Positions 15,771-25,785 of a stretch of 64,000 nt of DNA are shown here, one piece after another. Location of the stretch: the NCBI RefSeq assembly GCF_039533685.1, contig NZ_BAAATZ010000008.1, forward strand, positions 1-64,000, read 5' to 3'. The notes under the pieces are model-generated. The model had not been told where the DNA came from. It saw nothing but the letters and a program-made list of their open reading frames with translations, and ran no database searches. Made by a program: the position numbers and the translations under genes. This stretch comes from Actinocorallia aurantiaca (lineage in GTDB: Bacteria; Actinomycetota; Actinomycetes; Streptosporangiales; Streptosporangiaceae). The stretch's first letter is position 1. Each line of letters begins with the position of its first letter.

Positions 15771-17219
15771 TCAGTAGGACTTGCCGAAGATCACGCGCTT
15801 GCCGTAGGCCGAGGGCTCGCCGCACTTCACGCAGACGCCGGAGTCGGGCTCGCCCGCCGCCGGGATACAGCGCGGGGTGGCCGCCGTCTCGGCCTTGATC
15901 TCGTCCTCGCAGGCCGTGCGGCCGCAGTGCAGGGCCAGCGCCCAGCCCTGGGCCACCTGGGCCGTGAAGGCCTCCCAGGAGTCCACGGGGGCGGTGCGGG
16001 AGTCGCGGAACTCCTCGGCGCGGCGCAGCAGGAACGCCTGGAAGTCCTCCAGGATGCCGGGGACGCGGGCGGCGACCTCGTCGAACGGGATCGCCTCCTT
16101 GCCCTGGCCCTCCTCGGTGGGCAGGCGCCGGGCGAGGGTGACGACGCCGTTGTCGATGTCGCGCATGCCCAGTTCCAGGCGGATCGGGACGCCGCGCATC
16201 TCCCAGTCGTTGAACTTGAAGCCCGGCGAGAGCTGGGGCCGCTTGTCGTCGACGTGGACGCGCACGCCCGCCGCCTTCAGCTCGGCGGCGACCTCGTGCG
16301 CCTTGGCGGCGGTGGTCTCGGCCTGCTCCTTGCGGCCGAGCGGGACGATCACCACCTGGTAGGGGGCGAGCCTCGGCGGCAGCACCAGGCCCTTGTCGTC
16401 GCCGTGCGTCATGATCACGCCGCCGATCATGCGGGTGCTCATGCCCCAGGACGTGGTGTGCGCCAGGACGAGCTCGCCGTCGGCGTCCTGGTAGTCGATC
16501 TCGAAGGCCTTGGCGAAGTTGGTGCCGAGGTAGTGCGACGTGCCGGCCTGCAGGGCGCGGCCGTCGCGCATCATGCCCTCGATCGTGTACGTGCGCACCG
16601 CGCCCGCGAACCGCTCTCCGGGGGTCTTCTCGCCCGGGACGACGGGCATCGCGGCGAGGTCCCGCGCGACCTTCTCGTAGGCGTCCAGCGCCCAGAGGGT
16701 CTCGCGCATGGCGTCTTCCTCGTCGGCGTGCGCGGTGTGGCCCTCCTGCCAGAGGAACTCGGTGGTGCGCAGGAACATGCGCGGGCGCATCTCCCAGCGC
16801 ACGACGTTGGCCCACTGGTTGAGCAGCAGCGGCAGGTCGCGGTGTGAGTCGATCCACTTGGCCATGTACTCGCCGATGACCGTCTCGGAGGTGGGCCGCA
16901 CGACCAGCGGCTCCTCCAGCTCCTTGCCCCCGGCGTGGGTGACCACGGCCAGCTCCGGCGAGAAGCCCTCGACGTGCTGGGCCTCGCGCTTGAGGTAGGA
17001 CTCCGGGATGAACATCGGGAAGCAGGCGTTCTCGTGCCCGGCGTCCTTGATCCTGCCGTCCAGGTCGGCCTGGATCAGCTCCCAGACCCGGTACCCGTAG
17101 GGGCGGATCACCATGGTGCCGCGCACCGGGCCGCGGTCGACGAGCTGCGCCTTGATGACGAGCTCGTTGTACCAGGCGGAGAAATCTTCAGACTGCGGAG
17201 TTACACCTTCTCGACTCAC
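15771..17219 (-). CDS. proS: prolyl-tRNA synthetase, archaeal/eukaryotic-like (ProS type 3)
   Basis: A 482-residue class II aminoacyl-tRNA synthetase charging tRNA-Pro. It lacks the editing insertion of the classical bacterial enzyme and carries the C-terminal zinc-binding extension of the eukaryote-like form: CGRTACEDEIKAET with GVCVKCGEPSAYGKRVIFGK ending in a conserved aromatic residue. Class II motifs are visible as PLVVRPTSETVIG (motif 2 entry), RWEMRPRMFLRTTEFLWQEG (motif 2) and GGVIMTHGDDKGLVLPP (motif 3). The GTG start lies exactly 7 nt from a TAGCCT box and has no SD, so the mRNA is probably leaderless. Many actinobacteria carry this form beside or in place of the bacterial one. Confidence 0.95.
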   Translation of the reverse strand: MSREGVTPQSEDFSAWYNELVIKAQLVDRGPVRGTMVIRPYGYRVWELIQADLDGRIKDAGHENACFPMFIPESYLKREAQHVEGFSPELAVVTHAGGKELEEPLVVRPTSETVIGEYMAKWIDSHRDLPLLLNQWANVVRWEMRPRMFLRTTEFLWQEGHTAHADEEDAMRETLWALDAYEKVARDLAAMPVVPGEKTPGERFAGAVRTYTIEGMMRDGRALQAGTSHYLGTNFAKAFEIDYQDADGELVLAHTTSWGMSTRMIGGVIMTHGDDKGLVLPPRLAPYQVVIVPLGRKEQAETTAAKAHEVAAELKAAGVRVHVDDKRPQLSPGFKFNDWEMRGVPIRLELGMRDIDNGVVTLARRLPTEEGQGKEAIPFDEVAARVPGILEDFQAFLLRRAEEFRDSRTAPVDSWEAFTAQVAQGWALALHCGRTACEDEIKAETAATPRCIPAAGEPDSGVCVKCGEPSAYGKRVIFGKSY

Positions 17220-17226
17220 GCGCCAA

Positions 17227-17232
17227 AGGCTA
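17227..17232 (-). promoter_or_regulatory. -10 box of leaderless proS
   Basis: On the minus strand TAGCCT is followed by 7 nt and the GTG start codon of proS at 17219. No SD is present. Confidence 0.5.
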
Positions 17233-17435
17233 CCGCCCGCTGGGGTGCCGAGGCGGTCCTGCGGGCATGACCATCGGGATGAATGGTTTCATGTGCCCGG
17301 GGAACCTGGTTCCTCCTATTCCCCGATAAACCTACCTTCATAGTAGGGTATTGCTCGGGGGCGCGCTTCCGAAGAGAGATCGATTAGGAACGGATCACAT
17401 GTCGATGAATGTCCCATGCGCGGCTGTACCTGCAA

Positions 17436-17441
17436 TAGGCT
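17436..17441 (+). promoter_or_regulatory. -10 box of leaderless polysaccharide-export permease gene
   Basis: TAGGCT is followed by 7 nt and ATG (17449), without an SD. The same hexamer recurs in front of serC, the small membrane ORF at 51511 and the TerD gene. Confidence 0.5.
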
Positions 17442-17448
17442 CAGCGCC

Positions 17449-18423
17449 ATGAGTCACCCGGAACGGCCCGGAAGCGGCCCGGCCGGCAGTCTCACCGTAC
17501 CCCCCGCACCCCAAGGGAAGTCCGGCGAGTCACTGGCTGCCTTCGCCGCTCGTCACGGCCTGACCCAGAGTTCCGCCCGGCCCCCGCTCGGGCAGTACAT
17601 CAGAAAAGTCTGGGACCGTCGGCATTTCATCTGGACGTTCGCCTCCTCCAAACGGGCGGCGATGTACACCTCGTCCAAGCTGGGCCAGATCTGGCAGGTA
17701 CTCACCCCGTTGCTCAACGCGGGTGTCTACTTCGTGATCTTCGGACTGCTGCTGGAACTGCACAAGGGGATCGACGACTACGTGCCCTGGCTGATCACCG
17801 GGGTCTTCGTCTTCACCTTCACCCAGCGCTCGGTCACCACCAGCGCCAAGGCGGTCGGCGGGCACCTGTCCCTGGTGCGCGCGCTGCACTTCCCCCGGGC
17901 CTCCCTGCCGCTGGCCTACACGGCGGTGGAGCTCCAGCAGCTGCTGATCTCCCTGGTCGTGCTGGTGGCCCTGGTCCTGGCCTGCGGGGTCGCCCCCGCC
18001 GCCACCTGGCTGCTGCTGGTGCCCGTGATCCTGCTCCAGCTGATGTTCAACGTCGGGCTGAGCATGATCGTGGCCCGGCTCGGCGCGTTCACCCGGGACA
18101 TCACCCAGCTCCTGCCGTTCGTACTGCGCACCTGGCTCTACGTGTCCGGTGTGATCTTCCCGGTCGCCAGCCTGGCCAACCGGTCGGAGACCGTGCGGGA
18201 CAACCCCTGGATCATGAACCTGATGGAGGCCAACCCGGGGTTCGTCTACGTCGAACTCGCCCGGCAGGCCATGATCCCCTCGTACGTGGCGCAGAACGAC
18301 CCGCAGGTCGCCATGGCCAACCCCTCGCTGCTGTGGATGTACGCCGGCGCGTGGGCGCTCGTCGTCTTCGTCGGCGGCTTCTACTGGTTCTACCGGGCCG
18401 AAGAGAGGTACGGACGTGGCTGA
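17449..18423 (+). CDS. polysaccharide/teichoic-acid export ABC permease (TagG/Wzm-like)
   Basis: A 324-residue ABC-2 type permease. After a 65-residue cytoplasmic N-terminus there are six hydrophobic segments. WDRRHFIWTFASSKRAAMYT followed by SSKLGQIWQVLTPLLNAGVY is the family entry motif (LGxxWxxLxPL), and the C-terminal NPGFVYVELARQAM is the usual ABC-2 amphipathic region. With the ATPase it would flip a lipid-linked wall polymer (teichoic acid, galactan or related glycan) across the membrane. The ATG at 17449 is chosen because of the TAGGCT box 7 nt upstream; the frame is open further upstream. It overlaps the ATPase gene by 8 bp, implying one operon. Confidence 0.9.
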   Translation: MSHPERPGSGPAGSLTVPPAPQGKSGESLAAFAARHGLTQSSARPPLGQYIRKVWDRRHFIWTFASSKRAAMYTSSKLGQIWQVLTPLLNAGVYFVIFGLLLELHKGIDDYVPWLITGVFVFTFTQRSVTTSAKAVGGHLSLVRALHFPRASLPLAYTAVELQQLLISLVVLVALVLACGVAPAATWLLLVPVILLQLMFNVGLSMIVARLGAFTRDITQLLPFVLRTWLYVSGVIFPVASLANRSETVRDNPWIMNLMEANPGFVYVELARQAMIPSYVAQNDPQVAMANPSLLWMYAGAWALVVFVGGFYWFYRAEERYGRG

Positions 18424-19228
18424 GATCCAGGAGCAGGCCCGTCCCGTGGCGCCGCCCCCCGTCGTCATCGACTACACCCGTCAGCCCATCGTCGTCGTCG
18501 ACGACCTCCACATCGTCTACAAGGTGTACGGCGCAGCCAGGGAGAAGAGCTCGGGCGCGACCGCCCTGGCCCGCGTCCTGCGCCGCAAGGACCGGCCGCA
18601 GACCACCACGGTCCACGCGGTCAAGGGCGTGTCGTTCGTCGCCTACAAGGGCGACGCCATCGGCGTCATCGGCACCAACGGCTCGGGCAAGTCCACCCTG
18701 CTGAAGGCGATCGCCGGGCTGCTGCCCCCGCACACCGGCGGGGTCTACACCGACGGCCAGCCCTCCCTGCTGGGCGTCGGCGCCGCGCTGATGAAGGACC
18801 TCACCGGCGAACGCAACATCGTCCTGGGCTGCCTGGCCGTCGGCATGACCCCCGAGGAGGTCAAGGCCAAGTACCAGAGCATCGTCCAGTTCGCGGGCCT
18901 GCGGAAGGGCTTCATCAAGTACCCGATGCGCACCTACTCCTCGGGCATGGGAGCCAGGCTGCGCTTCGCGATCGCCTCGGCCCGCACCCACGACGTGCTG
19001 CTCATCGACGAGGCGCTGGCCACCGGCGACGCCAAGTTCCGCAAGCGCAGCAAGGCCAAGATCGAGCAGCTGCGCAAGGACGCCGGTGCGGTCTTCCTCG
19101 TCGCCCACCAGCTCGACGTGGTCGAGGAGACCTGCAACCGGGTCCTGTGGCTGGACGACGGCAGGCTCGTCATGGACGGCGAACCGAAAGAAGTGATCGC
19201 CGCCTACAACGAGGCGATCAACAAGTGA
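18416..19228 (+). CDS. polysaccharide/teichoic-acid export ABC ATPase (TagH/Wzt-like)
   Basis: A 270-residue ABC ATPase partner of the preceding permease. Walker A is GTNGSGKST, the signature is TYSSGMGARLRFAIA (the YSSGM form typical of TagH/Wzt exporters), Walker B is VLLIDEALATGDAKFR, and the switch His lies in VFLVAHQLDVV. No C-terminal carbohydrate-binding extension is present, so export should not depend on a modified chain end. Start is GTG inside the permease 3' end (8-bp overlap). Transcription ends at the hairpin 19249-19281. Confidence 0.93.
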   Translation: MAEIQEQARPVAPPPVVIDYTRQPIVVVDDLHIVYKVYGAAREKSSGATALARVLRRKDRPQTTTVHAVKGVSFVAYKGDAIGVIGTNGSGKSTLLKAIAGLLPPHTGGVYTDGQPSLLGVGAALMKDLTGERNIVLGCLAVGMTPEEVKAKYQSIVQFAGLRKGFIKYPMRTYSSGMGARLRFAIASARTHDVLLIDEALATGDAKFRKRSKAKIEQLRKDAGAVFLVAHQLDVVEETCNRVLWLDDGRLVMDGEPKEVIAAYNEAINK

Positions 19229-19248
19229 GTCGTTAGATCATTAGAGTG

Positions 19249-19281
19249 GCCTCCATCACCCGTCGGTCGATGGAGGCTTTT
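19249..19281 (+). terminator. terminator of the exporter operon that also hides the next SD
   Basis: GCCTCCATC (19249-19257) and GATGGAGGC (19269-19277) form a perfect 9-bp stem followed by TTTT, an intrinsic terminator 20 nt after the ATPase stop. The 3' arm contains GGAGG (19272-19276), which is also the only SD of the PEBP gene starting at 19284. The hairpin can therefore end upstream transcription and occlude translation of the next gene. Confidence 0.85.
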
Positions 19282-19283
19282 CT

Positions 19284-19796
19284 ATGCCCGCACCTCTTCC
19301 GTACGACTTCCTGCCGGAGGTCCCCTCGTTCACCCTGACCAGCGAGGACGTGTCCGACGGCGGCACGCTCTCGCAGGCCCAGGTGTTCGACGGCTGGGGC
19401 CACTCCGGAGGGAACGTCTCCCCGCAGCTCGCCTGGTCGGGGTTCCCGCCGGAGACGCAGAGCTTCGCCGTCACCGTCTACGATCCGGACGCGCCCACCG
19501 GCAGCGGGTTCTGGCACTGGCTGCTGTGGGACGTCCCGGCGCACGTGACGGAACTCCCGTCGGGGATCGGCGTCGGCGACCCGGTCGGCGTCCAGGGCCG
19601 CAACGACTACGGCGACAACGCCTTCGGCGGGGCCGGCCCGCCTCCCGGAGAGCCCCACCGCTACGTGTTCGCCGTGCACGCCCTGGACGTCCCGTCCCTC
19701 GGGGTGCCGGCCGACGCGCCCGCCGCGCAGGCCGGCTTCAACATCACCGGGCACACGATCGCCCGCGCCTACCTGGTCGCCACCTACGGCGTCTGA
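19284..19796 (+). CDS. YbhB/YbcL-type PEBP-family protein
   Basis: A 170-residue phosphatidylethanolamine-binding-protein fold of the bacterial Raf-kinase-inhibitor-like group. The family's ligand-site motifs are clear: GGNVSPQLAWSGFPPETQSF (S-P--W-G-P), VYDPDAPTGSGFWHWLLWDV (DPDAP and H-W), PPPGEPHRYVFAVHALD. No signal peptide is present, so it is cytoplasmic. Its cellular role is unknown in bacteria beyond binding small anionic ligands. The ATG lies 2 nt after the T-tract of a terminator hairpin whose 3' arm carries the SD, an unusual arrangement that suggests structural control of translation. Confidence 0.9.
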   Translation: MPAPLPYDFLPEVPSFTLTSEDVSDGGTLSQAQVFDGWGHSGGNVSPQLAWSGFPPETQSFAVTVYDPDAPTGSGFWHWLLWDVPAHVTELPSGIGVGDPVGVQGRNDYGDNAFGGAGPPPGEPHRYVFAVHALDVPSLGVPADAPAAQAGFNITGHTIARAYLVATYGV

Positions 19797-20067
19797 CGGG
19801 CTCCGGCCGGAGTTCACGGGCGCCCGTCCCGACCCGATGCGGTCAGCTGTTCACCCCGGGACGCGCGCCCGTGAACCTTCCTCTTCCGACCCGGCTGCAA
19901 GGTGACGAAACAGGTCACCACACCATGCACCGCGCCGCTATCAATCCGCTATCGGCCGGCGCCCGCCTGCCCCCGTCCCGCCAAGGCAGGACGGGGCTCG
20001 GGTCAAAAACCGGGAAACCCGCCCGGCGTCGCGTGTGGTCCGCACCACCGCAGGTGACGTTCAGTGC

Positions 20068-20457
20068 GTGAAGAACAAGAAGATTCTCGTCGCCTCCATC
20101 GCCGCCGCGATCGTCGCGGGCCTGGGCGTCGCCGTCGCGGTGGTCCTGATGCGCGGCGAAGGAGTGCGGTACGAGACCCAGACCGCGCTGCTGAAATCCC
20201 TTCCCGCCGCGGCCAAGGCCGAGCTGAGTTCACGCGGCAAGCGCCTGGCCCGGCCCCTGATCTGCCAGAGTATGCCGGAGGCCACCCGGGACAAGTTCCT
20301 GGTGCGCTGTACCGGGGCCACCGTCGACAAGCAGCCCGTCCAGGTGTTCGGCACCACGCTGACCGCGCGCAAGGCCGAGTACTACACGATCCTGGTGGCC
20401 GGCGAGCCTCTGGTGAAGAACGCCCGCTGCCTCGGGGCAGACTGCAAGGGCGACTAG
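20068..20457 (+). CDS. small membrane-anchored extracytoplasmic protein, unknown
   Basis: A 129-residue protein with a basic N-terminus and signal anchor (KNKKILVASIAAAIVAGLGV) followed by an exported domain of about 95 residues. That domain has four cysteines (LICQSMPEATRD, FLVRCTGATVD, NARCLGADC), likely two disulfides, and a beta-rich spacing reminiscent of the actinobacterial DUF4333 type, though I would not assign it firmly. The start is GTG at 20068 with AGGTGA about 12 nt upstream. It lies 21 bp before plsX on the same strand and is probably co-transcribed. Function not recognised. Confidence 0.7.
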   Translation: MKNKKILVASIAAAIVAGLGVAVAVVLMRGEGVRYETQTALLKSLPAAAKAELSSRGKRLARPLICQSMPEATRDKFLVRCTGATVDKQPVQVFGTTLTARKAEYYTILVAGEPLVKNARCLGADCKGD

Positions 20458-20478
20458 CCGTCAGGAGAAGGAGATCCG

Positions 20479-21528
20479 TTGCTGCCGGTGGTGCTGGACT
20501 GCATGGGGGGCGACCACGCGCCACGGGAGGCGGTGGCGGGCGCGGTCGGCGCGGTGCGCGACCACGACGTCCCGCTCATCCTGGTCGGTCCGGCCCGGCG
20601 GCTGCGGACCCTCCTGGCCGAGCACGACGCGGCCGGGAAGATCCCCATCGTGCACACCGACCAGGCGCTGGAGATGGGCGAGGGCGCGCTGGCGTCCTGG
20701 CGCAAGCCCCGCTCCACGGTGGCGATCGCGTGCGAGCTGATCAAGCACGGCAAGGCCGGGGCGATGGTCTCGGCGGGCTCGACCGCGGGCGTGGTCGCCA
20801 CCTCGGCGGTGCGGCTCAAGGGCCAGCACGGCATCATGCGCCCGGCGATCGCGGTCACCCTCCCGACCCTGCCGCTGCCGACGGTCCTGCTGGACGCGGG
20901 CGCGACCGCCGACGCCAAGCCCGAGATGCTGCTGCAGTTCGCGATGCTCGGCACCGCCTACGCCCAGATCCTGCTGGGCGTCCCCCGGCCCCGGGTGGGG
21001 CTGCTGAGCATCGGGTCGGAGGCGGGCAAGGGCAACAAGCTGGTGAAGAAGGCGCACGAGCTGCTCGCCGCGTCCTCGCTGGAGTTCGTCGGCAACCTCG
21101 AAGGGCATGACCTGCTGCGCGGCCGGGCCGAGGTGATCGTCACCGACGGGTTCACCGGCAACGTCGCGCTGAAGACGATCGAGGGCACCCTGCGGGTCGG
21201 CGCCGCCGAGCTCCGCCAGGCGCTGACGGCCAGCCGCACCGCCAAGCTCGGCGCGGCCCTGCAGCGCAAGGAGCTGGGGGCGCTGTCGGAGCGGTTCGAC
21301 AGCGAGACCTACGGGGGCGGGGTGCTGCTGGGGCTGAACGGCGCCGTGGTCATCGCGCACGGCTCCTCCCGGGCCCGGGGCGTCTCCGCGGCCTGCAAGC
21401 TCGCCTACGACCTGTCCAGGGGCAAGCTCGTCGACCGGGTGAAGGAGCAGCTGGGATCCTCGTCCAAACCGTCGATCTTCGCCCGCAGGCCGCACGCGGA
21501 GACCGCCGGAGGCGTCACCCCCGGCTGA
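20479..21528 (+). CDS. plsX: phosphate acyltransferase PlsX
   Basis: A 349-residue PlsX, which makes acyl-phosphate from acyl-ACP for the first acylation of glycerol-3-phosphate. The N-terminal VVLDCMGGDHAPREAVAGAV (normally DxMGGDxxP) is diagnostic, followed by SAGSTAGVVATS, GLLSIGSEAGKGN and IVTDGFTGNVALKTIEGT near residue 215. The start is TTG with GGAG 5 nt upstream. Rather than standing before fabH or rnc, it sits between a small exported protein and argS. It is a peripheral membrane enzyme. Confidence 0.95.
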   Translation: MLPVVLDCMGGDHAPREAVAGAVGAVRDHDVPLILVGPARRLRTLLAEHDAAGKIPIVHTDQALEMGEGALASWRKPRSTVAIACELIKHGKAGAMVSAGSTAGVVATSAVRLKGQHGIMRPAIAVTLPTLPLPTVLLDAGATADAKPEMLLQFAMLGTAYAQILLGVPRPRVGLLSIGSEAGKGNKLVKKAHELLAASSLEFVGNLEGHDLLRGRAEVIVTDGFTGNVALKTIEGTLRVGAAELRQALTASRTAKLGAALQRKELGALSERFDSETYGGGVLLGLNGAVVIAHGSSRARGVSAACKLAYDLSRGKLVDRVKEQLGSSSKPSIFARRPHAETAGGVTPG

Positions 21529-21637
21529 CCCCCGAGGAAGGTCCGCCCGGGCGTCCCCGTGGCACTGAGCGCCGGGAGGGGTCCCGGGGTTCCGGCGGGG
21601 CTGTGGATAACGAGTCGAGCAGGGACGACACGACCGA

Positions 21638-21643
21638 TAGCCT
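21638..21643 (+). promoter_or_regulatory. -10 box of leaderless argS
   Basis: TAGCCT is followed by 6 nt and the ATG of argS (21650). There is no SD in the interval. Confidence 0.45.
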
Positions 21644-21649
21644 TGGAAC

Positions 21650-23407
<1,758 letters not shown>

Positions 23408-23463
23408 GCCGCGGCCCCTTTCGGGGCCACCGCCGGTCCACCCCGTGGGGACCGCCCGGCGAC

Positions 23464-23503
23464 GGCCTGTTCCCCGATCATCGGCAAGATCGGGGAACAG
23501 GCC
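23464..23503 (+). terminator. terminator after argS
   Basis: A perfect 16-bp stem (arms 23464-23479 and 23488-23503, CCTGTTCCCCGATC core) with an 8-nt loop. A smaller GGCCCC-TTTC-GGGGCC hairpin precedes it near 23414. A TAGAAT hexamer follows immediately at 23505 and could be the -10 of the kinase gene. Confidence 0.85.
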
Positions 23504-23549
23504 CTAGAATCGCTTGAACCCCCCGGACGCTGTAGGCGACCTGGGGGGT

Positions 23550-24908
23550 GTGGTGTTCGAAGGCTGGTCCATCCGGACCCGGCTGACCGTGATCGCCACC
23601 TCGGTCATAGCCGTGCTGTGCCTGGGCACCTCGGTCCTTGCGCTGGTCGCGGTCCGCAGCCAGGCGCTGAACTACCAGGTCGAGCGCACCACCACCGCGG
23701 CGCTGAAGATCGTGCGCGACGTCAAGCGCGACGCCCTGCCCCAGCAGATCCCGCAGGCCGACGAGCTGGCCTGGCTCGACGGCATCCAGGTGATCGACGC
23801 GCGGGGCCGGACCGTCGCGGGGACGGGGAACCTGGGATCCGCCCCCCGGATCTCCACGATGATCCCGCCGGAGGACAACACCCGGGCCGCGCGGATCGAC
23901 TGCACGCTGCCCGCGTTCCCCGACTGCGAGATCGTCGTCGTGTTCCGGGTGTACGAGCCGGAGGGCGACTGGTTCGTCTACGCCTTCGCGCCCGACATCC
24001 CCTGGTACATCGACGCGCGGTTCTTCTCCCTGCTGCTCCTGGCCTGCGCGCTCCTCACCGGCCTCACCGCGGTCGGCACCGCCCGCACCGTCTCCCGGGC
24101 CCTCAAACCCGTCAACGACATCCGCAGGGAGGCCATGCGGATCGCGCTGAGGACCAGCGGCGACGACTCCAGGCGCCGGATCGCGCTGCCCCGGCACGAC
24201 GACGAACTGCGGGCCCTGGCCATCTCGGCCAACGAGGCGCTCGACCGGCTGGACGAGTCCCTGCGCAAGGAGCGGGAGTTCACCTCCAACGCCTCCCACG
24301 ACCTGCGCTCCCCGATCACCGCGATGCGCGCCGAGCTGGACGCGGCCATGATGTACCCGGACGAGACCGACTGGCCCGTCACGGCCGAGAAGCTGTCGGG
24401 CAGCCTGGACCGGCTCCAGGCCCTGGTGGACGACCTGCTCGAACTCGCCCGTCTGGACTCGGGCTCGTCGGCGCGCGGCAAGCGGGTGGACCTGGCCGAG
24501 CTGGTGCGGACGGAGATCGAGCGGCGGCCCGAGGACCCCCGGGTCACGGTCGAGGCCGAGCCCGCCGAGGTGCTCTGCAACCCCGTGCACCTCAGCCGGC
24601 TGGTCAACAACCTGCTCGACAACGCGGAGCGGCACTGCGAGAAGACCATCGACGTGCGGGTGCGGCCCGAGGAGGACCAGGCGGTCCTGGAGGTCTACAA
24701 CGACGGGGACGGCATCCCGCCCCACATGCGGGAGGCGGTCTTCGACCGGTTCACCCGGCTGGACGCCTCCCGCAGCAAGGACACCGGCGGCACCGGGCTG
24801 GGCCTGGCGATCGTCCGGGAGATCGCCAACACCCACCGGGGCGACGTGCGGGTCGCCGACAGCCCGACGGGCGCCAGGTTCATCGTCCGCTTCCCCCTCG
24901 CCCGCTGA
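23550..24908 (+). CDS. orphan sensor histidine kinase
   Basis: A 452-residue membrane histidine kinase. It has two transmembrane helices (about residues 10-35 and 150-175) around an extracytoplasmic sensor of about 110 residues that contains two cysteines ten residues apart (DCTLPAFPDCE). A HAMP linker is followed by HisKA with FTSNASHDLRSPITAMRAEL, the N-box LVNNLLDNAERHC, the G1 box NDGDGIPPHM and the G2 box GGTGLGLAIVREIA. No response regulator gene is adjacent on either side, so it is an orphan or pairs at a distance. GTG codons at 23550 and 23553 both fit the GGGGGG upstream; an in-frame TTG at 23514 is less likely. The 3' end overlaps the convergent L,D-transpeptidase gene by 29 bp. Confidence 0.9.
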   Translation: MVFEGWSIRTRLTVIATSVIAVLCLGTSVLALVAVRSQALNYQVERTTTAALKIVRDVKRDALPQQIPQADELAWLDGIQVIDARGRTVAGTGNLGSAPRISTMIPPEDNTRAARIDCTLPAFPDCEIVVVFRVYEPEGDWFVYAFAPDIPWYIDARFFSLLLLACALLTGLTAVGTARTVSRALKPVNDIRREAMRIALRTSGDDSRRRIALPRHDDELRALAISANEALDRLDESLRKEREFTSNASHDLRSPITAMRAELDAAMMYPDETDWPVTAEKLSGSLDRLQALVDDLLELARLDSGSSARGKRVDLAELVRTEIERRPEDPRVTVEAEPAEVLCNPVHLSRLVNNLLDNAERHCEKTIDVRVRPEEDQAVLEVYNDGDGIPPHMREAVFDRFTRLDASRSKDTGGTGLGLAIVREIANTHRGDVRVADSPTGARFIVRFPLAR

Positions 24909-25641
24909 ACCTCTTCTTCGCGGGCTTGCGGACGTAGACGGGGGTGCCGACCTTGGCGAACCGGTAGACCTTCTTGGCCAGGTGCATGGGGATGCGGACG
25001 CACCCGTGGGAGGCCTTGCGCCTGGGTACGGTCAGCGATCCGTGCAGGGCGACGCCCCCGCGGAAGAAGGCCGGGTAGTACATGGCGCCCAGCCTGCCGG
25101 TGTGCCAGCCCTTGATCCTGCGGGTGACCCGGAAGTTCCCCACCGGGGTGCGGGCGAAGCCGCACATCCCCCGCTCGCAGTAGGAGGTGTCGGCGCCGGT
25201 GGAGACATGGGTGACCAGCACCGGCCGGTGGTGCTTCCACACGACGAGCAGCCTGCGGCGGAGGTCGATCTCGATCCTGCGGCCCGGCGCCCGGCGGACC
25301 AGGGGCCGGATCCGTACGGGGGCGAACAGCGCGTCCCGGGTGCGCTCGTCCGCCTTCATGACGGGCTTGAGCCCGTTGACCTTCTGGAACGCCCAGACCG
25401 CGGCCGCGGTCTCGTCGCCGTAGTAGCCGTTGACGGACCCCGGAGAGTATCCCCACCGCCTCAGGTGCTCCTGCAGGATCTGGACGTCCTGGTTGTAGTC
25501 CTTGTAGCGCACCGTGCGGGTGAGAGCGGGCAGCAGTTCGTTCTTCGCGGCGGTGGGAGCGGACCGGTCCGCCCCGGCCGGGCCGGGCAGAAGGGTCAGC
25601 AGGACGGTCATGGAACCGGTGGCGGCGAATGCGAGGCGCAT
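24880..25641 (-). CDS. secreted L,D-transpeptidase with peptidoglycan-binding domain
   Basis: A 253-residue exported YkuD-family enzyme that would form 3-3 cross-links or attach proteins to peptidoglycan. A signal peptide spans residues 1-25. Residues 45-105 are a PG_binding_1 domain (DVQILQEHLRRWGYSPGSVN with GYYGDETAAAVWAFQ). The catalytic domain ends with LHGSLTVPRRKASHGCVRIP, the HxS...SHGCVR signature with catalytic Cys. A short basic tail follows. The ATG at 25641 lies 8 nt from a TACCGT box; no SD. An in-frame start further upstream would lose the signal peptide. Confidence 0.93.
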   Translation of the reverse strand: MRLAFAATGSMTVLLTLLPGPAGADRSAPTAAKNELLPALTRTVRYKDYNQDVQILQEHLRRWGYSPGSVNGYYGDETAAAVWAFQKVNGLKPVMKADERTRDALFAPVRIRPLVRRAPGRRIEIDLRRRLLVVWKHHRPVLVTHVSTGADTSYCERGMCGFARTPVGNFRVTRRIKGWHTGRLGAMYYPAFFRGGVALHGSLTVPRRKASHGCVRIPMHLAKKVYRFAKVGTPVYVRKPAKKRFSGRGGSGR

Positions 25642-25649
25642 GGTTGCGC

Positions 25650-25655
25650 ACGGTA
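25650..25655 (-). promoter_or_regulatory. -10 box of L,D-transpeptidase gene
   Basis: On the minus strand TACCGT is followed by 8 nt and the ATG at 25641. A leaderless transcript is possible; there is no nearby SD. Confidence 0.35.
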
Positions 25656-25735
25656 GTCTCCCGTCCTCCGGACGGACCGCCGTGACCTGCGGTATCGGCG
25701 AACGATTACCCGGTGCAGAGGCTTTGATCACATGG

Positions 25736-25773
25736 CCGGGCCCCTTCCCCCTGGAAGCGGGGAAGGGGCCCGG
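25736..25773 (-). terminator. terminator of the H1-like gene
   Basis: A perfect 15-bp GC-rich stem (arms 25736-25750 and 25759-25773, CCGGGCCCCTTCCCC) with an 8-nt loop lies 13 nt after the stop of the histone-like gene. It may also shield the divergent L,D-transpeptidase promoter from read-through. Confidence 0.8.
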
Positions 25774-25785
25774 GGCCTCGACGGC

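Noticed and set aside
17301..17313. GGAACC-T-GGTTCC palindrome in the proS/permease gap as an operator
   Set aside because: It is short, lies more than 65 bp from either predicted -10 box, and has no companion site; not enough to call.
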